Shown here piece by piece: positions 8,093-15,133 of a DNA stretch of 32,504 nucleotides. The DNA comes from Spirochaetota bacterium (GTDB lineage: Bacteria > Spirochaetota > UBA12135 > COTS27 > JAFLEE01). The stretch is taken from positions 1-32,504 of the forward strand of contig JAFLEE010000057.1 in the NCBI GenBank assembly GCA_017302015.1. Reading direction: 5' to 3'. Position 1 is the first letter of the stretch, and each line of letters starts with the position of its first letter. Below the pieces are notes generated by a model. It was not told the DNA's origin. It saw only the letters and a program-made list of their open reading frames with translations, and searched no databases. A program made the translations under genes and the position numbers.

Positions 8093-9814
8093 ATGGACCC
8101 CAAGATCAAATCGCGTGTGGAAGCCTGGCTCAGCGGGCCGATCGATGAGCCGACCCGGGCGCAGATCCGCGCGCTCATGGCCTCCAACGAAGCCGAACTG
8201 GTGGACGCCTTCTACCGCGACCTGGATTTCGGCACCGGCGGCCTGCGCGGCGTCATGGGGCCGGGCACCAACCGCATGAACATCTACACGGTGGGCATGG
8301 CCACCCAGGGCTTCGCCGCCTACCTCAAGAAGCATGTCGCCGGCGCGATCAAGGTCGCCGTCGCCTGCGATAGCCGCAACCATTCCCCGCTCTTCGCCCG
8401 CACCGCCGCCGACGTGCTCACGGCCAACGGCATCCACGTCTACCTCTTCGACCGCCTGCGGCCGACCCCCGAACTCTCCTTCGCGGTGCGCCACCTCGGC
8501 GCCCACGGCGGCATCGTCGTGACGGCCAGCCACAACCCCAAGGAATACAACGGCTATAAGGTCTATTGGAACGACGGGGCCCAGGTGCTCCCGCCCCACG
8601 ATGTGGGGATCATCGAGGAGGTCCGCAAGGTCACCTCGCTTTCCGACGTGGCGCGCGGGGCGAACGCCTCCCTGCTCACGACCATCGGGGCGGAGGTCGA
8701 CGAGGCCTACCTGAAGCGCGTCCAGACCCTGTCGGTGAACCCGGCCGTCATCCGCAAGCACCACGACCTCCCCATCGTCTACACCTCCCTCCACGGGACC
8801 GGGGTCACCCTCGTGCCCGAGGCCATGAAGCGCTTCGGCTTCACCCGGGTGTCGGTGCTGGAGAGCCAGGCCACCCCCGACGGCGATTTCCCCACCGTCG
8901 TCTCCCCGAACCCCGAGGAGAGCGAGGCCCTGCGCCTCGCCGTCGCCGAGGCGGAGCAGCGCGGCGCCGAACTCGTGCTGGCCACCGACCCCGACGCCGA
9001 CCGCGTCGGCATGGCCGTGCGCGGCGACGACGGCAAGATGCTGCTGCTCAACGGCAACCAGGCCGCGACCTTCCTGCTCCACTACCTGCTGGGCGCCTGG
9101 AAGAGCGCGGGGAAACTCGACGGGAAGCAGTACGTCGTGAAGACCATCGTCACCACGGCCCTCATCGCCCGGCTCGCCGAGCGCTTCGGGGTCGAATGCG
9201 TCGAGGTGCTCACCGGCTTCAAGTACATCGCCGAGATCCTGCGCCTGCGCGAGGGGAAGGCCGAGTTCATCGGCGGCGGCGAGGAATCCTACGGCTACCT
9301 CGTGGGCGATTTCGTGCGCGATAAAGACGCCGTGAGCGCCTGCTGCCTGCTGGCCGAGGCGGCCGCGTGGGCCCGGGAGCAGGGCAAGAGCCCCTGGCAG
9401 ATGATGAAGGAGATCTACCGCGAGTTCGGCCTCTATAAGGAGAGCCTGGTCTCGCTGACGAAGAAGGGCATCTCGGGGGTGGAGGAGATCCGCCAGATGA
9501 TGGCCGAGCTGCGCGCCCACCCGCCCCGCACCCTCGACGGGCAGAAGGTCGTGCGCTTCTGCGATTTCGGCCAGCGCCGCGAGACCGACGCCGCCGGCGC
9601 GGTCAAGCCCATCGCCCTCCCCCAGAGCGACGTGCTCCAATTCCACTGCGAAGACGGCTCGGTCGTCACCGCCCGCCCCTCGGGCACCGAGCCGAAGATC
9701 AAGTTCTATTTCGGCGTCACCGGGAAACTCGAGGACCCCGCCCGCTTCGCCGAGGCGTGGACCGCCCTCGATACCCGCGTGGCGCGCCTGAAGAAAGAAC
9801 TCAAGCTGGGCTGA
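8093..9814 (+). CDS. pgcA: Phosphoglucomutase/phosphomannomutase, PgcA-like
   Basis: This alpha-D-phosphohexomutase interconverts hexose 1- and 6-phosphates. It has 573 residues, the length of the PgcA-type branch rather than the ~450-residue ManB/GlmM type. The phosphoserine loop TASHNPKEYNGYK has Ser146; the metal loop DPDADR is at 299-304; the sugar loop GGEESYGY and the phosphate loop RPSGTEPK follow in the right order. GGAG (8081-8084) lies 8 nt before ATG 8093; a GTG at 8090 is possible but less likely. A TAAAAT at 8050-8055 could be its -10 box. It starts an apparent operon with the UPF0200 and NeuB-type genes, suggesting sugar supply for surface glycans. Glucose versus mannose preference cannot be told. 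Confidence 0.9.
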   Translation: MDPKIKSRVEAWLSGPIDEPTRAQIRALMASNEAELVDAFYRDLDFGTGGLRGVMGPGTNRMNIYTVGMATQGFAAYLKKHVAGAIKVAVACDSRNHSPLFARTAADVLTANGIHVYLFDRLRPTPELSFAVRHLGAHGGIVVTASHNPKEYNGYKVYWNDGAQVLPPHDVGIIEEVRKVTSLSDVARGANASLLTTIGAEVDEAYLKRVQTLSVNPAVIRKHHDLPIVYTSLHGTGVTLVPEAMKRFGFTRVSVLESQATPDGDFPTVVSPNPEESEALRLAVAEAEQRGAELVLATDPDADRVGMAVRGDDGKMLLLNGNQAATFLLHYLLGAWKSAGKLDGKQYVVKTIVTTALIARLAERFGVECVEVLTGFKYIAEILRLREGKAEFIGGGEESYGYLVGDFVRDKDAVSACCLLAEAAAWAREQGKSPWQMMKEIYREFGLYKESLVSLTKKGISGVEEIRQMMAELRAHPPRTLDGQKVVRFCDFGQRRETDAAGAVKPIALPQSDVLQFHCEDGSVVTARPSGTEPKIKFYFGVTGKLEDPARFAEAWTALDTRVARLKKELKLG

Positions 9815-9819
9815 CGCGG

Positions 9820-10368
9820 GTGGCGCGCCTCCTCGCACTCGTGGGCATGTGCGGCGCCGGCAAATCGGTGGCCGCCCGTTGGTTCGAGGGCCGGGGCATC
9901 CCCGGCGTGTACTTCGGCCGCCTCACCCTCGAGGAATTGGAGCGCCGCGGCCAAGCCGTGACCCCGGACAGCGAGCGCGCCATGCGCGAGGAACTCCGGC
10001 GCGTCCACGGCATGGCGGCATTCGCCGTGCTCTCCATCCCCAAACTCCGCGCGCTACTTACGAAAGGGGGGGAGGCCTACATCGACGGGCTCTATTCGTG
10101 GGAGGAATTCCTGGCCCTGAAAAAAGAGTTCGGGCCCGTCATCCGCCTCGTCCACATCTGGACCGACCGGGCGCTGCGCTACGAGCGGCTTTCCCGGAGG
10201 GCCGAACGGCCGCTTGACGCCGCCCAGGCCGAATCCCGCGACCTCAGCGAGATCGAGAAGCTCGCCAAGGGCGGGCCCATCGCCTTCGCGGATGTCACCG
10301 TCACCAACCATGGTTCCCCCGAGGCGCTCGCGGCCGCCCTCGAGGCGGCCATCGAAGGTCTCCGCTGA
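9820..10368 (+). CDS. UPF0200 / dephospho-CoA-kinase-like P-loop protein
   Basis: This 182-residue NTP-binding protein starts at GTG 9820, 5 nt after the mutase stop; the next ATG would cut into the P-loop. The Walker A is GMCGAGKS (9-16). Later segments match the pattern of the UPF0200 (dephospho-CoA kinase-related) family as I know it: 'REELRRVHG', 'YIDGLYSWEEF', then 'AESRDLSEIEKLAKGGPIAFADVTVTNHG'. That family is known mainly from archaea, and its reaction is not established. It is not CoaE itself. The gene overlaps the next by one base in TGATG, so it is translationally coupled to the NeuB-type synthase. Confidence 0.75.
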   Translation: MARLLALVGMCGAGKSVAARWFEGRGIPGVYFGRLTLEELERRGQAVTPDSERAMREELRRVHGMAAFAVLSIPKLRALLTKGGEAYIDGLYSWEEFLALKKEFGPVIRLVHIWTDRALRYERLSRRAERPLDAAQAESRDLSEIEKLAKGGPIAFADVTVTNHGSPEALAAALEAAIEGLR

Positions 10369-11639
10369 TGGCCGGCCGCCGCCCCGCCCGAAAGGTCCGC
10401 TCCCGCCGCGGCGGCGCCTCCACGGTGAAAGATCTGTTGGGGGGACGCCGCGCCTTCGTCATCGCCGAGGCGGGCACCGCCCACAATGGTTCGCTCAAGG
10501 CGGGGCGCGAGCTCATCGACGCCGCCTGGCACGCCGGGGCCGCCGCGGTGAAGTTCCAATGGGTCATCGCCCGGGAGATCCTCCATCCCCGGACCGGGGC
10601 GGTGGATCTGCCCGGGGGGTCCATCCCGCTCTTCGAAAAATTCCGGTCCTTGGAGCGCCCCGCTTCGTTCTACCGATCGCTCCAGGCCCATTGCCAGCGC
10701 CGCGGGATCCTCTTCCTCTGCACCCCCTTCGGGCCGGAAAGCGCGCGCCTCCTGGGCGCCCTAAAGCCGCGGGCGGTGAAGATCGCCTCCCCCGAGCTCA
10801 ACTTCCGCACGCTCCTCGCGGCGGCCGCTGGACAGGGGAAGCCCCTCATCATCTCCACCGGGGTGACCACCTTCGAGGACCTCGTCAAATTGCGCCGCCG
10901 CCTCTGGGCCCTCGGCGTGCCGGCGGGCCAGGCCCAGCTGCTCCATTGCGTGACCCAGTATCCTGCCCGGGAAATGGAATACAACCTGCTGCTGCTGGCG
11001 ACCCTCCACCGCGACCTGCGCCTGGGGGTCGGACTCTCCGACCATACGACCGACCCCCATTTCCTGCCGCTCCTGGCGTACACGGTCTGCGCCCTCACGA
11101 ACCAAGCTTTCGTCCTGGAGAAGCATTTCACCCTCGACAAGCGGGGCGCGGGCCTCGACGACCCCATCGCCATCGATCCGGAGGAGCTCACCGGCCTTTT
11201 GGCCGGGCTGGGCGATCTCGTCCCCCGGACCCAGGATTTTCTGCGGCGTGAACCCTTATGGCGCAAGGATTTCACCCGGGCGCTCGAGGCGCGCGGCGCC
11301 GTGATGAAGCGCATCGCCCGGGACTTCGCCCACCGCCTGCTCCCCGAGTACGACGGGGCCCGCATCGCCGCGGCCCTGGGAGACGGCGTGAAGCGCCTGG
11401 CCCCTTGCGAGGCGCCGAATTACCATACCACCCGGCGCAGCCTGCGGGCCATCCGGCCCATCGCCTACGGCGAACGCCTCAGCGCGAAGAATACCGCTTG
11501 GCTGCGCTCCGAGAAGAACCTCGCCCCCGGCCTCCCCGCGGGGGAGGCCGAGATCTGGGGCCTCGTCACGGCGACGCGCAGTCTCGCCGACGGCGAAGCG
11601 ATCCGCGAGGGCGATTTCACCCCGGTCGCGCGCCGCTGA
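10368..11639 (+). CDS. NeuB-family nonulosonate (sialic-acid-type) synthase
   Basis: Family members condense phosphoenolpyruvate with an N-acetylated amino sugar (ManNAc or related) to give a nine-carbon acid. The protein has 423 residues. After a ~22-residue basic N-terminal tail come AEAGTAHNG (34-41), VKFQ (61-64), LHCVTQYPA (192-200), GLSDHT (222-227) and EKHFTLDK (251-258), the usual TIM-barrel signature positions. The C-terminal part (about 350-420, 'RSLRAIRPIAYGERL') is the SAF/antifreeze-like lid. The start overlaps the previous stop. No neuA, neuC, pseB or pseC homologue is next to it, so whether it makes Neu5Ac, legionaminate, pseudaminate or a spore-coat sugar cannot be decided here. 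Confidence 0.85.
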   Translation: MAGRRPARKVRSRRGGASTVKDLLGGRRAFVIAEAGTAHNGSLKAGRELIDAAWHAGAAAVKFQWVIAREILHPRTGAVDLPGGSIPLFEKFRSLERPASFYRSLQAHCQRRGILFLCTPFGPESARLLGALKPRAVKIASPELNFRTLLAAAAGQGKPLIISTGVTTFEDLVKLRRRLWALGVPAGQAQLLHCVTQYPAREMEYNLLLLATLHRDLRLGVGLSDHTTDPHFLPLLAYTVCALTNQAFVLEKHFTLDKRGAGLDDPIAIDPEELTGLLAGLGDLVPRTQDFLRREPLWRKDFTRALEARGAVMKRIARDFAHRLLPEYDGARIAAALGDGVKRLAPCEAPNYHTTRRSLRAIRPIAYGERLSAKNTAWLRSEKNLAPGLPAGEAEIWGLVTATRSLADGEAIREGDFTPVARR

Positions 11640-11664
11640 CGCGCCTGGGGAAAGTCCGGCCCGA

Positions 11665-12828
11665 TCAGGGAGGACCGGAGAGGGAAGCGTCCCAATCCTT
11701 CCACACGGGGCGGTAACCGCGCGCGGCGAGCATCCCCGCGACCTCCGCCGCGCTGCGCTCGTCGCCGGACTCGAATTGGGGGAGCACCCCGTCGCCGCAG
11801 GTATAGCCGCCCGGGTTGGTGCGGCTCCCGGCGCTCAGGTGGGTGGTCGCCAGGGGGAAGACCGCGTCGCGGAACGCGGGGGCCTCCCGGGTGGAGAGGA
11901 GGGCCTCGACGCAGGGGTCGGCGAGGCGCCAGGCGCACATGAGTTGGACGAACTCGCGGTCGGAGATGGGGACCTTCGGCTCGATCCCCCCCTCGGCCGG
12001 GCGCATGCGCGGGAACGAGATGCTGAACTCCATGCGGGGATGGCGCGCGCGCAGGAAGGCGAGATGGCGCAGGGCGAGGACGCTATCGGCGCGCCAATCC
12101 TCGAGGCCCACGAGCACGCCCAGGCCGAATTTCCGGATGCCGGCGCGGGCCGCGCGCTCCGGGGTGCCCAGGCGCCACTCGAAGCGCGATTTATTTCCGG
12201 CGGGATGGTACTCCCGCCAGGTGGCGCGGCGGTAGGTCTCCTGGTAGAGCGAGACCGCATGGAGGCCGGCGGCCCCCAACGCGGCGTAGTCCGCCTCGTC
12301 GAGGGGTTGGCTCTCCAGGGTGATATGGTCGAAGATCGGCCGGGCCAGGGAGAGCGCGTTGAGGAAATACGGCAGGCGGACTTCGTTGGATTCCCCGGTG
12401 ACGAAGAGCACGTGTCGGTAGCCCATCGCCCGCACGGCGCCGCACTCGGCGCGGATCTGCGCATCCGTGAGGATCACCCGGGGGATCTCGTTGCCCAGGG
12501 CGAAGCCGCAATAGCGGCAGCGATTATGGCAAACGTTTGAAAGATAGACGGGGACGTACATCCGCACCGCCCGGCCGAACCGCCGCAGGGTGCTCTCTTG
12601 CGCGGCGCGCGCCATCGCCTCGAGGTAGGGCGCGGCCGACTCGGAGACGAGGGCCTTGAAGTCTTCCACGCTCCGCGCGCGTCCCCCCTGGAGGGCGCGC
12701 TCCACGTCCGCGGCCGTCTTCGCGCGGATGCTCTCGGCTTCCCGGTCCCAATCGAGGGCGGCCAGCGCCTCGGCGAAGGAGGCGGGTCCGGCCGCCACCG
12801 GGCGGGAGGGCCCCAGCGCGCCCATCAT
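11665..12828 (-). CDS. thiH: 2-iminoacetate synthase ThiH (radical SAM)
   Basis: This radical-SAM tyrosine lyase splits tyrosine to dehydroglycine (2-iminoacetate) and p-cresol for the thiazole ring of thiamine. It has 387 residues, close to the ThiH norm (~375) and shorter than HydG (~470). The 4Fe-4S motif is C100-x3-C104-x2-C107 in 'NVCHNRCRYCGF'. 'VTGESNEV', 'SLYQETY' and 'FSISFPRMRP' are ThiH/HydG-type segments. ATG 12828 overlaps the cvpA stop (ATGA), which fixes the start and implies coupling. No thiG, thiS, thiF or thiE lies in the window, so it is an orphan here. It converges on the NeuB-type gene with a 25-bp gap and no clear terminator. Confidence 0.9.
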   Translation of the reverse strand: MMGALGPSRPVAAGPASFAEALAALDWDREAESIRAKTAADVERALQGGRARSVEDFKALVSESAAPYLEAMARAAQESTLRRFGRAVRMYVPVYLSNVCHNRCRYCGFALGNEIPRVILTDAQIRAECGAVRAMGYRHVLFVTGESNEVRLPYFLNALSLARPIFDHITLESQPLDEADYAALGAAGLHAVSLYQETYRRATWREYHPAGNKSRFEWRLGTPERAARAGIRKFGLGVLVGLEDWRADSVLALRHLAFLRARHPRMEFSISFPRMRPAEGGIEPKVPISDREFVQLMCAWRLADPCVEALLSTREAPAFRDAVFPLATTHLSAGSRTNPGGYTCGDGVLPQFESGDERSAAEVAGMLAARGYRPVWKDWDASLSGPP

Positions 12829-13292
12829 CTTTCGGCGAAGGCGCGGGAGGCCGCGAAGACGAGTTCCTGGAAGGAGCCGCGGGGATCGAAGGCCCAGGGC
12901 GGGAAGAGGCGAAGGAGCGCGAGTTGCAGGGCGTTGAGGGAGAGCCACAAATTAAAGAGCGACAGGAAAGCGCCGGCGAAGCGGTAGAGCGCCTCGGCGA
13001 GGAAGAGGTCGAGGCCCCGGGCGGCAAGTCGACCGACGAGATGGGAGAGCGCCATGAGGGCGAGAAGCAGAAGGAGGAGGACGCAAAGCGTGAGCCCCCC
13101 GCGCTCCGGGGCATGGCGGAGGAAATAGGGGGCGCCGAAGAGGAGGCGGAGGAAACCCGGGAGGAGCATGGCGAAGGCCGAGAGGGCCACCCCGAAGGTG
13201 AAGAACCCCCGGGTGACCTTCACCGCCCCGCGGCCAAACCCGACCAGGAGCGCGAGGAAGGAGAGGGCGAGGAGAACCAGATCGACGGCCAT
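12825..13292 (-). CDS. CvpA-family membrane protein
   Basis: This 155-residue protein has hydrophobic segments at about residues 3-20, 28-50, 66-85 and 103-128, the four-helix pattern of the CvpA (colicin V production) family. It opens with 'VDLVLLALSFLALLVGFGRGAVK', matching the family's start, in which a Gly-rich turn follows the first helix. CvpA proteins are inner-membrane proteins tied to envelope integrity in several bacteria; the molecular function is open. Its stop overlaps the thiH start. A GATAAT hexamer lies 5 nt before the ATG and no ribosome-binding site is seen, so the transcript may be leaderless. Confidence 0.78.
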   Translation of the reverse strand: MAVDLVLLALSFLALLVGFGRGAVKVTRGFFTFGVALSAFAMLLPGFLRLLFGAPYFLRHAPERGGLTLCVLLLLLLALMALSHLVGRLAARGLDLFLAEALYRFAGAFLSLFNLWLSLNALQLALLRLFPPWAFDPRGSFQELVFAASRAFAER

Positions 13293-13297
13293 GCCCG

Positions 13298-13326
13298 ATT
13301 ATCCCATTTCCCAAAAATCTGCTTAA
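13298..13326 (-). promoter_or_regulatory. cvpA-thiH promoter candidate
   Basis: On the minus strand GATAAT (13303-13298) is followed by 5 nt and the cvpA ATG. About 17 nt upstream is TTAAGC within a GCTTAAGC palindrome, a weak -35 match. The -10 to ATG distance equals that of the kinase and higB genes. Confidence 0.4.
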
Positions 13327-13357
13327 GCTCCCGCGGCCATGGCCGAAAAAGGGAGAA

Positions 13358-13401
13358 GATCCCGGAATTTCCGGGATCGGGCCGGGGTCATGGATGACCC
13401 C
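13358..13401 (+). promoter_or_regulatory. Two adjacent hairpins upstream of the 13424 gene
   Basis: The first is a 21-bp palindrome with perfect 10-bp arms GATCCCGGAA (13358-13367) and TTCCGGGATC (13369-13378) around one central base. Six bases later GGGGTCA (13384-13390) and TGACCCC (13395-13401) form a perfect 7-bp stem with a 4-nt loop. The second ends 12 nt before the AAGGA ribosome site. No U-tract follows, so these suit mRNA stability or translational control, or a protein-binding palindrome, better than termination. Confidence 0.55.
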
Positions 13402-13423
13402 CCGGGGCCCACAAGGATGTGCC

Positions 13424-14176
13424 ATGATTCCCAGACTCCCCCGCCACGCGCCGGGCCTCCTCTTCCTCCTCATTCTCCTTCTGCTGGCGCCCCTTCGGGC
13501 CGCCACCACCGAAATTTTCGACACGCCCAACGCCTTGGGGCGCGATAAGGGCGAGGTCAGCGTCACCATCACGGCCTACGACGCCGGCGGAGTCAACCTC
13601 AAGGCGGGCTTCGGCCTGGCGCGCTTCCTCGAATTGGGCGTGGTCGGCTACGTCAACGGCCTCATCGGCGCCGGCTCCAACCGGGTCGAGATCCCGGGCA
13701 TCTACGGCCGCATCCACGTGACCGACCAGCCCCCCGAGGGCTTCAATTTCGCCCTGGGTTACGCCCCCCTCTTCCACGGGAGTTTTACCGAGGGCACCAA
13801 CCATCCCTACGGGCCCTACCTCGCCGCGAGCAAGGGCTTCTTCATCGCCTCCTCGGTGCCCCACCTCTTCAGTTTCGGCGTGGCCTGGCCCCTCGTGCCC
13901 GACCTCGGGAAACCCATGGGCTTCGCCTCCTTGGCCATCCATTTCGGCGCCGTCGTGGAGTACGGGGTGGAGATCACCGACCTGTCGTTCCAGCCCGCGG
14001 CGCGCTACGACTTCGTGAACAACCATTCCCTGCGCGTCTCCCTCGGGGAGAACTTCCAGGTGCAATTCGTCTTCCAGGTCGCGGCCAAATCGGCCCTGGA
14101 CCCCTCCGGAGCCATCGCGCGCATGGATGCGACGACGAGCCGCAATTTGCGCATCGTCTGGCAAAACCAGTTCTAG
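13424..14176 (+). CDS. Secreted protein, possible outer-membrane beta-barrel
   Basis: This 250-residue protein is of no family I recognise. Residues 1-25 are a clear signal peptide: basic start, a long Leu/Ile run, then an Ala-rich cleavage site. The mature part alternates hydrophobic and polar residues with many Gly and aromatics ('LKAGFGLARFLELGVVGYVNG', 'HLFSFGVAWPL', 'LRVSLGENFQVQFVFQVA'), and the C-terminus ends in Phe, as outer-membrane barrels often do. An 8- to 10-strand barrel is plausible. AAGGA sits 6 nt before the ATG. It is divergent from cvpA and convergent with the FecR-domain gene. Confidence 0.7.
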   Translation: MIPRLPRHAPGLLFLLILLLLAPLRAATTEIFDTPNALGRDKGEVSVTITAYDAGGVNLKAGFGLARFLELGVVGYVNGLIGAGSNRVEIPGIYGRIHVTDQPPEGFNFALGYAPLFHGSFTEGTNHPYGPYLAASKGFFIASSVPHLFSFGVAWPLVPDLGKPMGFASLAIHFGAVVEYGVEITDLSFQPAARYDFVNNHSLRVSLGENFQVQFVFQVAAKSALDPSGAIARMDATTSRNLRIVWQNQF

Positions 14177-14255
14177 GGACCGATGTCGCGAAGCCCTTGC
14201 GCCGAGAGGATCGGTGCACCGCGCGGCGGGATGCCTCGAGTCGTTCCTCCCCGAA

Positions 14256-14274
14256 GCCTCGGGGCTCCCGAGGC
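14256..14274. terminator. Hairpin between convergent genes, possible terminator
   Basis: A perfect 8-bp stem GCCTCGGG / CCCGAGGC with a 3-nt loop lies in the short gap between two converging genes. It lacks a proper U-tract on either side, so efficient intrinsic termination is uncertain. Confidence 0.4.
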
Positions 14275-14279
14275 GCGTC

Positions 14280-14969
14280 CTATTTCGTAAACCGCTCTTC
14301 GACGAGTTTCATCATAGCCCGGAAGGCCTTGGGATCGAGGTCTTGCTTGGGCCCGATGGGGCTTTCGTCCAAAACGGAATGGTGGTGGGCCAGGCCGAAC
14401 TTCGCGAGGTCGGCGGCCGCGAGCACGACCACCCGGCCCCCGCGGGTGAAGGTGATGCTGTCCTGGTCGTGGGCGATCACTTGGCCGGAGACCGTGTTGG
14501 AATAACTCGTCTTGCCCTCGCACTGGCAGGTGCCGCTGAGGTCGCCGACGGTGAACGTATAGAAGCAGGTGCCCCTTACCCCGGCGACCGTGGTGGGCGT
14601 CTGAAGATCGAGGCGCTCGTTCTTGGCGAGCTTGTTGACCTTGAGCCAGACGTTCCCGCCGAGCACCGAAAGATCGGCCCCGGACCGCTTGGCGCTCCTC
14701 ACCAGGAAAACCGACAAGGGCTGTACTTCCGCGATCCCGAGCCCGTTGTGGAGATCCATGAGGGCGGCCCCGCTCTCGTCCGTCTCGACCCGATCTCCGG
14801 CCCGGACATGGTCCCCGGCCTTGAGCGCCACGCGCCGACCTTGCCGCACCGCGAAGACTCCCCCTTTGGCGTAAGCGATGGATCCCGCCATCTCAGGCGC
14901 GCCGAGGGAACAAGATGTAAAGATTGTGGTCGCGCATAGCAGCGCGGCGGCCAAAAAACGTCGTTTCAT
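14280..14969 (-). CDS. FecR-domain lipoprotein
   Basis: This 229-residue protein has a signal peptide ending in IFTSC, with Cys20 as the likely lipidated residue (Phe at -3 is tolerated but not ideal). Residues about 28-135 show the FecR domain: 'GDHVRAGDRVETDESGAALMDL', 'LSVLGGNVWLKV', then 'TPTTVAGVRGTCFYTF'. Unlike true FecR it has no N-terminal cytoplasmic region, transmembrane signalling helix, or FecI-type sigma gene beside it. Such stand-alone FecR-domain proteins are usually periplasmic, of unknown role. Three Cys residues at about 138-152 could form a disulfide. ATG 14969 is preceded by AGGA. Confidence 0.8.
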   Translation of the reverse strand: MKRRFLAAALLCATTIFTSCSLGAPEMAGSIAYAKGGVFAVRQGRRVALKAGDHVRAGDRVETDESGAALMDLHNGLGIAEVQPLSVFLVRSAKRSGADLSVLGGNVWLKVNKLAKNERLDLQTPTTVAGVRGTCFYTFTVGDLSGTCQCEGKTSYSNTVSGQVIAHDQDSITFTRGGRVVVLAAADLAKFGLAHHHSVLDESPIGPKQDLDPKAFRAMMKLVEERFTK

Positions 14970-15133
14970 GGGGCTTCCTGATGGTGGGATGGGCTTCAAT
15001 CTATTGAATTTCTCCCCTCCCGTCAAAAAGTTTTAGAGCCCGTGCTGGGCGATGCCAAGGAGCCCCTGAAACGACCCCGTCGATTTGATGGAGTCTCCGT
15101 CGATGGGAAAATGGATTTCTAATCGGAGGAAAC

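Noticed and set aside
7289-9838. Long minus-strand open frame opposite purQ and the phosphohexomutase
   Set aside because: Same reason: it spans two well-supported plus-strand genes and has shadow-frame composition.
10368-11639. Complete sialic or pseudaminic acid pathway
   Set aside because: Only the synthase is present; no CMP-transferase, epimerase or aminotransferase genes are in the window.
14280-14969. FecIR iron-signalling system
   Set aside because: The protein is a lipoprotein with only the FecR domain, and neither a sigma factor nor a TonB receptor gene adjoins it.
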